In this document: one piece after another, positions 8,020-16,600 of the stretch
Layout of the letters: each line of letters starts with the position of its first letter
Numbering within the stretch: the first letter of the stretch is position 1
Assembly (NCBI GenBank): GCA_037441525.1
Contig: JBBISA010000046.1
Span: 1-33,808 of the forward strand
Reading direction: 5' to 3'
DNA: 33,808 bases
From: SKVR01 sp037441525
Lineage (GTDB): Bacteria > Bacteroidota > Bacteroidia > Bacteroidales > UBA7960
The notes under the pieces: model-generated
What the model saw: only the letters and a program-made list of their open reading frames with translations
Told to the model about the DNA's origin: nothing
The model's database searches: none
Translations under genes and position numbers: made by a program

Positions 8020-8985
8020 TCAAATAATTTCAGGATCAGGAGGAAAAATAAAACTGGTATCTTCCAGAATTCTATTAATCCCTTCTTCCATGGTAATCAA
8101 ATCGCGATTGAGCAGGTGGCGCATTTTGGAAATGTCGGGGAATCGTCGTTTCATATCACCTTCGGGCAGGGGCGGACGGTATTCAATAACTGAGGATGAA
8201 CCCGTTAACTTGATAACAAGCTTGGCCAAATCGAGAATGGTTATTTCATAGTCCGAACCAATGTTTATGACATCATTTACATATTCGTTGCGATAGAAAG
8301 CGTTGGTTGTTGCTTCAACATTATCTTCAATAAAACAGAAGGTACGAGTTTGCAAGCCATCGCCATATATGGGTATTGGCAAGTTTTTCATAGCCAGGGC
8401 AATGAATTTTGACATTACAAAATCGGTACTTTGCCTGGGCCCGTAAGTGTTAAAAAACCTGAAGCAGGTAAAATCAAGGTTGTATTCCTTTTTGTAGGAT
8501 TTCAGGTAGGCTTCTCCAACATTTTTAACTACAGCATAGGGTATCCTTGAGTTGAGGGGGGTGGTTTCTTCATTCTGAGGCAGGTCAACCGGTTCGCCAT
8601 AAACTTCGGATGATGAAGCAAAAAATACCCTTTCTACCCCTGAATTTTTGCATAGATCAAATATATATTCGATTCCGTAAAGATCCTTTAAAACTTTAAT
8701 AGGATTAGCCTGGGTTTGTTTTACCCCTACGAAGGCAGCATAATGAAACACATACTGAAAATGGTTGGAAAGCATTACCTCAGCAATATCGCGGTAATTG
8801 TTTACATTACATTTAACGAAACGCCAGTTGTCTTTGGGCTGCCTGGGCAATTTATTCAAATCACCTGTTGACAGGTCATCAACCAGCACTACATAATTTT
8901 CAGGATCGCTAATAAGCCTTTCGGCAAGGCTGCTTCCAATAAATCCGGCTCCACCCGTAATAAGAATTCTCCTTTTATATCTCAT
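8020..8985 (-). CDS. NAD-dependent NDP-sugar epimerase/dehydratase (extended SDR)
   Basis: A 321-residue extended short-chain dehydrogenase/reductase. The NAD-binding loop TGGAGFIG is at 10-17, the acidic DDLSTG follows strand 2, the catalytic pair is Y150/K154 in PYAVVK, and SSSEVYG (124-130) carries the catalytic Ser region. RFFNTYGPRQ and GDGLQTRTFCFIEDNVEA are typical of the UDP-glucuronate decarboxylase and UDP-glucose 4-epimerase group. The latter motif leans towards the UDP-xylose synthase-like branch, but I would not assign a substrate. It starts 20 nt after the rfbA stop, so both belong to one nucleotide-sugar transcript. Confidence 0.88.
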   Translation of the reverse strand: MRYKRRILITGGAGFIGSSLAERLISDPENYVVLVDDLSTGDLNKLPRQPKDNWRFVKCNVNNYRDIAEVMLSNHFQYVFHYAAFVGVKQTQANPIKVLKDLYGIEYIFDLCKNSGVERVFFASSSEVYGEPVDLPQNEETTPLNSRIPYAVVKNVGEAYLKSYKKEYNLDFTCFRFFNTYGPRQSTDFVMSKFIALAMKNLPIPIYGDGLQTRTFCFIEDNVEATTNAFYRNEYVNDVINIGSDYEITILDLAKLVIKLTGSSSVIEYRPPLPEGDMKRRFPDISKMRHLLNRDLITMEEGINRILEDTSFIFPPDPEII

Positions 8986-9005
8986 AATAATAGCTCTGTA
9001 TATTA

Positions 9006-9869
9006 TTAATATTCAGCCAGTTGAAGCAAGTATTTTCCATATCCGCTGTTAATGAGCGGCTGTGCAATCTCAAGCAGTTTTTCTTTGTTTATGAATTTCA
9101 TTCTGAAGGCAATTTCTTCAATACAACCAATTTTTAATCCCTGCCTTTCTTCAATAACCTGCACAAACTGCCCTGCCTGTATCAATGAGTTAAACGTACC
9201 GGTATCGAGCCAGGCAGTACCTCGGTTAAGCATTCCTACCTTGAGTTTTCCAAGGTTGAGATAATGTCTGTTCACATCGGTTATTTCATATTCTCCCCTG
9301 GCGCTGGGCTTAATAGATGCAGCCACATCAACCACCGTATTATCATAAAAATATAGCCCGGGTACCGCGAAATTCGATTTGGGTTGTTTAGGCTTTTCTT
9401 CTATGGAAATTGCCTTCATATTTTTGTCGAACTCTACTACTCCATATCTCCATGGATCGGAAACATGATAGGCAAACACTACTCCCCCATCCGGATTATT
9501 GTTTTCCTGAAGAATATTCTGCAAACCATTGCTATAAAAAATATTATCGCCCAGAATGAGAGCAACTTTGTCATTGCCAATAAATTCACGACCAATAACA
9601 AATGCCTGGGCCAGACCATTGGGGATGGCCTGTTCGGCGTATTGAAACCAGCAACCAAGGCGACTACCATCGCCCAGGAGTTTTTTAAAATGAGGAAGAT
9701 CGTGGGGGGTTGAAATTACAAGAATTTCGCTAATACCAGCCATCATGAGCACCGAAAGGGGGTAATAGATCATTGGCTTATCATATACTGGCATCAATTG
9801 CTTGCTCATGGCCAGGGTTACGGGATATAATCTGGTACCCGAACCTCCTGCGAGTATTATTCCTTTCAT
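9006..9869 (-). CDS. rfbA: Glucose-1-phosphate thymidylyltransferase
   Basis: Makes dTDP-glucose from dTTP and glucose-1-phosphate, the entry to dTDP-rhamnose and other dTDP-sugars. From the ATG at 9869 the protein is 287 residues, the family length. It begins MKGIILAGGSGTRLYP; MSKQLMPVYDKPMIYYPLS, the metal-binding D108 in LILGDNIFY, VVEFD, SIEEKPKQPKSN and GEYEITDVN are all RfbA signatures. An upstream in-frame ATG at 9887 would add MFKILK, which the family lacks. rfbB, rfbC and rfbD are not nearby; instead the gene is paired with an epimerase/dehydratase. Confidence 0.95.
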   Translation of the reverse strand: MKGIILAGGSGTRLYPVTLAMSKQLMPVYDKPMIYYPLSVLMMAGISEILVISTPHDLPHFKKLLGDGSRLGCWFQYAEQAIPNGLAQAFVIGREFIGNDKVALILGDNIFYSNGLQNILQENNNPDGGVVFAYHVSDPWRYGVVEFDKNMKAISIEEKPKQPKSNFAVPGLYFYDNTVVDVAASIKPSARGEYEITDVNRHYLNLGKLKVGMLNRGTAWLDTGTFNSLIQAGQFVQVIEERQGLKIGCIEEIAFRMKFINKEKLLEIAQPLINSGYGKYLLQLAEY

Positions 9870-10046
9870 TTTTAATATTTTAAACATACCCCCCGAAACC
9901 TGACAACCTTACAGAAGAATTAAAAAACAAATTCTATAACAATTCCTGCTCGAACTGAAAGGGTTAGGGGCAATACAAAAAATTTCTATTATTAAACAAT
10001 TACTGTGGGCGTAAAATTAAAACATTATGATAAACCCGCCAAAGAT

Positions 10047-12479
10047 TTATATTAAAGGTTTATGATTATTACGCCTTTCTTTTTTAGAAAGTTTGCCTTT
10101 GCCCATAATCTTGTTAATTTCATCGAACTCGGCTTTTAAATCGCGTGTCCCATCAGGGTTGATATGGATAGGGTTCTTATTAATTATCCGCTGATGAAGG
10201 GTTAGCAGGATTGAAGGCATGAGAAAAAGATTGGACAGTAATGCGATAAGCAGGGTAAATGCAATAAGGTAACCTAGGGCCTGAGTTCCGCCAAAGGATG
10301 AGAAGGTAAAAATACTGAAGCCAAAAAAGAGCACCACAAAGGTGTACATCATACTTATGCCGCTTTCGCGAAGGGCTACCAAAACTGCATGCTTTATATT
10401 GGCATCATGCAGGTCAAGTTCCTGCCTGAATTTAGCCAGGAAATGGATGGAATTATCAACCGAAATACCCAATGCAATGCTAAAGATCAGAATTGTGGAA
10501 GGCTTGATGGGTACACCCGTAAACCCCATCAGGGCGGCTGTAAGCAATTGAGGGAAAAGATTGGGCAGTAATGAAATAAGGATCATTCGCCAGTGGCTGA
10601 ACAGCATTGCCATGAGCAATGATATGATAACGATGGCAAAAATAAGACTGGTGAGCAGGTTCTTGATGAGATACCCCGAACCTTCCAGAAATAAAACACT
10701 TGCTCCTGTTAATGTTACCCGGGTGGTTTCGCCATCGAAGATGGAATCGATGGCAGGCTGGAGCTCATTTTTAATTTCACGAATGCGCGAAGTGCCAATA
10801 TTAGCCATCTGAACACTCAACCTGGTGCTTTGCATAGCACTATCGACCAGCGAATTAAGAATTCCTATGCCTGCTCCATCGGTACGTGGGAAATAAGACA
10901 TAATGAAATTACGCTCGTGGCGGTTGGGGAGCTCATACATCTCAGGATTCCCCCGGTAAAAAGCCTGCTTACTGAATTTCATAACTTCAACAATAGAAAG
11001 AGGTCTTGATAATTCATCGTAACCGGCAAGCACATTCTGAAATTGATCTATAGCATCAAGGGTACGCGGATGGGTAACTCCATTGGGACTGTCGGTTTCA
11101 ATGAGGACCTCAAGGGGTAAAATACCCTTTACATGGTGCTCAAAAAACATAAGATTTTTGTAAATGGGGTCGCGGTGAGGAATATCATCAACAATACTTC
11201 CTGATGTATGCAAACGGCTAATACCAATAATTCCGACAATAAACAAAACCGCAGAAATTGCATACACCTGCTTTCGGTGAAATACCACGGTATGCACCAC
11301 CCTTTTTATGGCTCGTCTGATAAACCTGTTGTCGAGATGCTTTATATGACGCAGTTGAGGGGCAGGCAGATAGCTGAAAAATATGGGTATAAGAAATAGG
11401 CTGAGCAGAAAAACAAACAGTATATTTATGGCAGCAACAATACCAAATTCGACCAGAATTTTATTGCCTGTAATGATAAATGTTGCAAAACCCACAGCAG
11501 TGGTGGCATTGGTAAGCATTGTTGCCTTGCCTATGCGTTTTACAACCCTTTCAAGGGATTTGTTTTTGTTGCCATGGCACCTGAATTCGTAGTGGTATTT
11601 ATTCAGGAGAAATATACAATTCTCTACACAAATAATAATCAATAGCGGAGGGAGTATGCCGGTAAGAATTGTAATATCATAACCCAGCAATGCAACTAAG
11701 CCAAGAGCCCATATAACCGATATTGCAACAATCAGTACAGAGAATAATACAGCTTTTATGCTCCTGAAGAATGCCAGCAAGATAAGGGCTGCGATGCCTA
11801 AGGCAAGAAAAATGAAGAGTTTAAGTTCGGATTTTATTTTTTCGGCAGTACGTGTTCGTATATATGGCAACCCACTGTAAAAAAGCTTAATGCCGGTTTC
11901 ATTTTCGAAATTCGAGCCGGCATTATACAATTCATTGATAAGGCTAACACGCGATTTGGTGTTAAGAATAGCCCTGTCGAGGGTCACAGCCGTCATAACT
12001 GCTCCTGTTTCCGGATTAAAGAGCAATCGGTCATAAAACCGCAAGTCTTTAATTATTGCAACAAGACTGTCGAGTTCTGACTGGCTTTGAGGCAGGGAAG
12101 CGATAACTGGTTTGAATTCGAATTTTCGCAGGCTGTCGTTCCTGATAATCCGGGGAATATTATGAAGGCCAACGACTTCAGTAACTCCGCTAATTTGTTT
12201 TATTTTTTGTACCGTACCAGTCCATTTTACGAAGTTGCCGAGCTCAAAAAAACGGGGGTCTTCAATGCCAATAAAGGCGACATTTCCGTCTTCGCCAAAG
12301 GTTTTTCTGAATTCGTTGTATTGCTCGTAAACAGGGTCAGACTCAGGAAGCATTTGGGCCAATTCGTAGGACAACTCAAGCTTGGTTGCCTGCAAACCCA
12401 TATATACAGTAATAGCTGAAATAGTGATAATGATGGATAGTCTGTAACGGAGGATAAACCTAACCAATAATTCCCACAT
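10047..12479 (-). CDS. MMPL/RND-superfamily exporter
   Basis: An inner-membrane transporter of 810 residues built as two homologous halves. Each half has one span, a large periplasmic loop (about 30-210 and 425-615), and a cluster of five spans. This is the half-size RND plan of MMPL, HpnN-like and related lipid or hydrophobe exporters. The TM4-equivalent of the second half reads SIALGISVDNSIHFLAKF, close to the GIAVDDTIHFL pattern of these proteins. The C-terminal tail is basic. The ATG at 12479 (WELLVRF follows), preceded by GGAAAAAAG, is preferred to a GTG 27 nt upstream. No periplasmic adaptor or outer-membrane factor adjoins it, so the substrate is open. Confidence 0.87.
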   Translation of the reverse strand: MWELLVRFILRYRLSIIITISAITVYMGLQATKLELSYELAQMLPESDPVYEQYNEFRKTFGEDGNVAFIGIEDPRFFELGNFVKWTGTVQKIKQISGVTEVVGLHNIPRIIRNDSLRKFEFKPVIASLPQSQSELDSLVAIIKDLRFYDRLLFNPETGAVMTAVTLDRAILNTKSRVSLINELYNAGSNFENETGIKLFYSGLPYIRTRTAEKIKSELKLFIFLALGIAALILLAFFRSIKAVLFSVLIVAISVIWALGLVALLGYDITILTGILPPLLIIICVENCIFLLNKYHYEFRCHGNKNKSLERVVKRIGKATMLTNATTAVGFATFIITGNKILVEFGIVAAINILFVFLLSLFLIPIFFSYLPAPQLRHIKHLDNRFIRRAIKRVVHTVVFHRKQVYAISAVLFIVGIIGISRLHTSGSIVDDIPHRDPIYKNLMFFEHHVKGILPLEVLIETDSPNGVTHPRTLDAIDQFQNVLAGYDELSRPLSIVEVMKFSKQAFYRGNPEMYELPNRHERNFIMSYFPRTDGAGIGILNSLVDSAMQSTRLSVQMANIGTSRIREIKNELQPAIDSIFDGETTRVTLTGASVLFLEGSGYLIKNLLTSLIFAIVIISLLMAMLFSHWRMILISLLPNLFPQLLTAALMGFTGVPIKPSTILIFSIALGISVDNSIHFLAKFRQELDLHDANIKHAVLVALRESGISMMYTFVVLFFGFSIFTFSSFGGTQALGYLIAFTLLIALLSNLFLMPSILLTLHQRIINKNPIHINPDGTRDLKAEFDEINKIMGKGKLSKKERRNNHKPLI

Positions 12480-12573
12480 AATTTCTTTTTTCCGGATTAA
12501 CCGCACCGTGGAAAAGTGCAGTCAAATATTTGAAAATTAAATATTTTAATAAAAGCCTAATTGCCTTGGAGTG

Positions 12574-12581
12574 CAAAAGTA
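12574..12581 (-). promoter_or_regulatory. Possible -7 element for the MMPL exporter
   Basis: The minus strand reads TACTTTTG (TAnnTTTG), about 95 nt before the ATG at 12479, in the 237-bp gap after the lipoprotein gene. No TTG at the expected -33 position. Confidence 0.4.
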
Positions 12582-12716
12582 ATAAAATTGACAGGACTTA
12601 CCCTGAAAAGGTTAAAAATTTGAATTTCCGGAGGCATGAATCATTGTGCAGGCTTTGTAACAGAGACCATTCTGTAAAAACTAAGAATTATTCATTGTTA
12701 ATAATCGCTGAATAAT

Positions 12717-13502
12717 CTAATCCGGAATGGTAAAATTCATGGTATCATCGAGCACCCAGTGACGGTTTTCGAAATCGGCTTCAAAAAACTGGATAACATT
12801 TCCGGTGAGCACTGCAATAGTGCCCGGCTCATAAGATAAAACCGCATCAGTATTGTGGGGCAGGGTGAGCACCATATCATCCTGGAAAGTCCATTGACCA
12901 TCAAACTCAAGTTTGTAAACACCCAGCTTGCGCTCTGACACAATAGCTATGTCCATCCCACCCATCATTACATAATAATCAATCCCGGCAGGCAGTACAA
13001 ATCGGGCTTTATCATCCGTTTTCCAACGCTTTGTTTCATCAAGATAGTAAAAGTTAATAAGTCCGGCAGGTTCTTCAATGGCAATTACCCCTCGTTGCCA
13101 GGGCATTTTCATGGCTGTAATCCTTTTATATTTTTCCGGCAGGGGCATGGTCATCTCGTAATTTCCATCCCAGCTGAGTGTTGCATCCATGTTATAGAAA
13201 AAAAGCCTTCCTTTGCGCAAAACAGCAATGGTTCCCATACCGGCAGAAAGCAGGCCTTCATTATGCCTGGGAATATCGAATTGAGAAACCCTGTCGAGCA
13301 CCCAAACCCGGCTTTCGTTGAGATAATAGACGTAAACTTTTTCGTCTCTTATAATGCCCATGCTGCTCATGCCAGGGGTAATAATGTGGTGAGCCTTTTT
13401 GTTGTTGATTTGCTCCAGGTTAATGGATGATTGTTTTTTCTGGCATGCTGCCATCATAAAGAACATCAGAACAATGAGGACAGTTTTTCGGGATTTTACC
13501 AT
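12717..13502 (-). CDS. Repeat-containing lipoprotein of unknown function
   Basis: A 261-residue protein with a lipoprotein signal: basic start MVKSRK, hydrophobic stretch, and lipobox MMAAC with the lipidated Cys near residue 20. The mature part shows about five degenerate units of roughly 43 residues. Each contains an aromatic pair then D/E, then a W about 8-12 residues on, then D...F.[LI]P (for example VYYLNESRVWVLDRV, INFYYLDETKRWKTDD, IQFFEADFENRHWVLDD). The spacing suggests a small beta-propeller or stacked beta repeats. I do not recognise a family and see no enzyme motif. It has its own promoter, just downstream of the T9SS protein gene. Confidence 0.8.
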   Translation of the reverse strand: MVKSRKTVLIVLMFFMMAACQKKQSSINLEQINNKKAHHIITPGMSSMGIIRDEKVYVYYLNESRVWVLDRVSQFDIPRHNEGLLSAGMGTIAVLRKGRLFFYNMDATLSWDGNYEMTMPLPEKYKRITAMKMPWQRGVIAIEEPAGLINFYYLDETKRWKTDDKARFVLPAGIDYYVMMGGMDIAIVSERKLGVYKLEFDGQWTFQDDMVLTLPHNTDAVLSYEPGTIAVLTGNVIQFFEADFENRHWVLDDTMNFTIPD

Positions 13503-13568
13503 TTTTGAAGGTTAGTTATTTTATCTGAATAATATGCAAATGCATAGATGGAATTGAAAGGGTGGCTG

Positions 13569-13599
13569 CAAAGTTAAAAAAATAAAAGAGGCCGGACAA
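13569..13599 (-). promoter_or_regulatory. Promoter for the repeat lipoprotein
   Basis: On the minus strand TTG (13599-13597) is followed by a 20-nt spacer and TAACTTTG (13576-13569), a good Bacteroidota -33/-7 match. Transcription would begin near 13562, about 60 nt upstream of the ATG. It overlaps the terminator-like hairpin of the preceding gene. Confidence 0.7.
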
Positions 13600-13611
13600 T
13601 GCCGACCCCTC
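13577..13611 (-). terminator. Likely terminator of the T9SS protein gene
   Basis: On the minus strand GAGG...CGG pairs with CCG...CCTC (13611-13588) with a small internal loop, followed by TTTTATTTTTTT. It lies about 85 nt beyond the T9SS protein stop codon. Confidence 0.6.
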
Positions 13612-13694
13612 ATTAACCCTTATTATTGTTTAATGAAGGCTTGAAGAGAAATATTGAACAACAAATAGTGGGTATCCTAAAAAATAGTTTTACT

Positions 13695-16600
13695 CTAAGG
13701 GGCAATAGCAACACGGTGGGTTTTCAGATAGCCTTGTGATGAAAGGTTTATAAGATATATTCCTGGTGAAAGACCTTCGGTGAACCATGAGTTTTTGTAC
13801 CACTTTTCAGCAGGTGCAACATCTCTGAATATCAACCTGCCATTCATATCCATCAGGGTGAGCTCCATGCCTGTTGCAGGGATATTTTCCAGTTCAATAT
13901 TCAGAACGTTTCGCGCAGGATTGGGATATACTTTCGAAACAAATTCCTTTTGCCACCCGGCAATATTGGTGTACCCAATGTAAATAGTATCCGAACCAAC
14001 ACATCCGTATTGATCAGTCACAATTACCCATTTCCAGCCTATTGACGATACCTGGTGAATTTGCCCCTGTGAATTATCCTGCCACAGATAGGATGCAAAA
14101 CCAGCGCCGGCATCGAGGGTAATGGTTTCGGGATGGAGAGTATAAATGTGTCCGCCCAGAGAAACCTTGGGTTTTTCGGTAAGCACAACCTTTGCGATAT
14201 GGAAATCGTTTTCGGGTACCGCATTTTGGGTTACCACCCAGGCCTTAACATCAAAAGTACTCTTGGTTGTTAGGTCAATGGTATTATTAAACTTAAAATT
14301 GCGGGCAGTATTGGCATTCCAGGCAGTAATCAGCTCAAACTCCTCTGTAAACACCTGATTGCCATCTACCATAAAGCCAATCCTGATTTTCGACCCCGGA
14401 ACAAAGGAATCAAAACCATCATTATAAACCCTTACCTCTATTCTTTCGCTATCACTGAATTCGCAATGACTTCGGGGTGATACAATTTTATCGAGCGATA
14501 AATTATAGGTAACCACCTTTATAGTATCTGATGCCGAACAACCATTTTGGTCGGTTACCTTAACACTATAGGTTTGTGATTGCTGGTTGTTGATGGTGAA
14601 GGTAGCCCTCCCCGAGCCATCGTGCCACTTGTACGCCGCGAAACCCTGGCCGGCATTAAGCACCATTCCTACAGGGTTTGTAATGTAACGATCGCCACCC
14701 AGGTTTACCACCGGAAGTGTCTTTACTTCAAGTTCGCGCGTAATGGAGTTGTTTGCCTCAACGGCATCGCCAGGCAAATCTGCATGTATGGTAAGGTTGG
14801 TACCGGGTTGAGGTGCAGCAAATAGCTGAGTAAAAGTAAAGGGGCGGCTTGTTTGCGGCAGAAAAGGCTGTGCGAGGGTAAAGGTTTCTTCTACTTCAAC
14901 TCCGCTGCCCAACCTGAAACTCAGTTTCACCTGGGTTCCGGCATTTATAACCATAAAACCTGAATTTTTAAGCATCACTTTTAGCTGATTATTTTCTGCG
15001 CCGGCACACACAAATGCAGGTTCAATAATACGATCAACTGCAATATCAGGCACTGCCGGATATAACGTGGTCACGGCTAATGTTTTACAGCCAAACTGAC
15101 TGGTAACTATTACCCAGTGTTCGCCCCAGGCAGAAACCTGGAAGGTGGGATTTGTGCTTCCATCGTGCCACAGGCAGGTATTGGTGCCAGCATTAGGGTC
15201 AAGAACCACATTTTGGGGTTGGTTAGTGGCGATAAATGGAGGAAGAAAAACGTTGGGGTAGCCATACACCTGAACATTCTTAAGTGCTGCATCGTTGGTG
15301 GCATTTACATCACACATTCCCATCGAAACCTTTAGGTTGTGCGTTTTAACTTCCTTCATATCAATGCCACCAGAGATGGTAAAAATGATTTCTGTTCCTG
15401 GCATCCAGCTCTGAGAAACTACAAGTGTATCCCTGGCAACTATTTGTCCGTTGAGTTCTGTTTTCAGTGGGAATTTGTGCCCAGGTGCAAAGGTTTCAGG
15501 TCCATGATTTATGATTCTTACCGATGGCTTTTCTGATTCGGTTAATTCACAGGCATTTTCAGGGGCAATAATCTTAGCAATTTCAATGTCGTAGGTAAGC
15601 AGTAAGACTGAACCACTGCCCTGGCATCCATAAATATCGGTTACCATGGCACTATAGGTTGCGGAGTATGGATTGGTAATGGGTAAAAACCTGTCGGTAG
15701 AATTGTCGAACCATTTGTATGCCGTATATTGTTCACCAGCATCGAGCATATAACCTGCCGCATTGGCCACATAAAGGGTATCCATTGGAAAAGGTTCGGG
15801 AAAGCCTCTGACTATGACCTGAGTTACCAGTGTATCATTATAAAAACCTGGCTTATAAAAATCTGAATCGCCGGGAAGTGCTGTAAAGGCTTTTACCTGG
15901 TGAGGCCCAAGGGCACTGATATCATATTTCTGATTGAAGGTAAAATGAACTGTATTGCCGGGCGAAAGAGGAGATGCCAGAGTAAACACTTGCCAGGAAG
16001 TACTTTCATTTTCCACTTCCAATCCTGCCGGAATCTGGACACCAGCAGGCAGGGTATTAACTCCAAAATTCTTTACACTTATGGTGAAGGATTGCTCACC
16101 CGTAAGCTCACAGGCATGCACCGGATTCACCAGAGCATCTACCCCGACATCGTGTGGGGCAGTAAAAAGAGAAAATGAATCGAATCCGATACCTTCCCAC
16201 ATGAAGCCGACAGGATTGAAATCGGTTGATGCAAAAACGAGCCTGAATTTTACTTTCGGATGGTTTGCAATTTCTTCCCCCAGCACCGCTCTGACCCTTC
16301 TCCATTGTTGCTGATTGCCCGACCAGCCTTTGCTATGGCCATAGGCATTAAACAGAGCACTTACAGGATTACTTACCCAGTTCCATGCAAGCGCCTGTGT
16401 CATAGGCTCAAGGAGTTGCCACGTAATCCCTTCATCGAGGGTATACTCAATCCCTGCACCATCATTATTCAAAGGTGTATGTGCCTTCAAATAAAACTCT
16501 AAAACAGGATGACTAACTCCGGCAAAACTGAAACAAGGACTTTCGAGCCATGATTTCTCCTGAGGTTTGTAAGCTCCATCGGGGTTGGTAAACCAGGCCC

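Noticed and set aside
10047..12479. Full-length AcrB-type multidrug pump
   Set aside because: At 810 residues with shorter loops and no adaptor or channel genes nearby it fits the MMPL-type branch of the RND superfamily.
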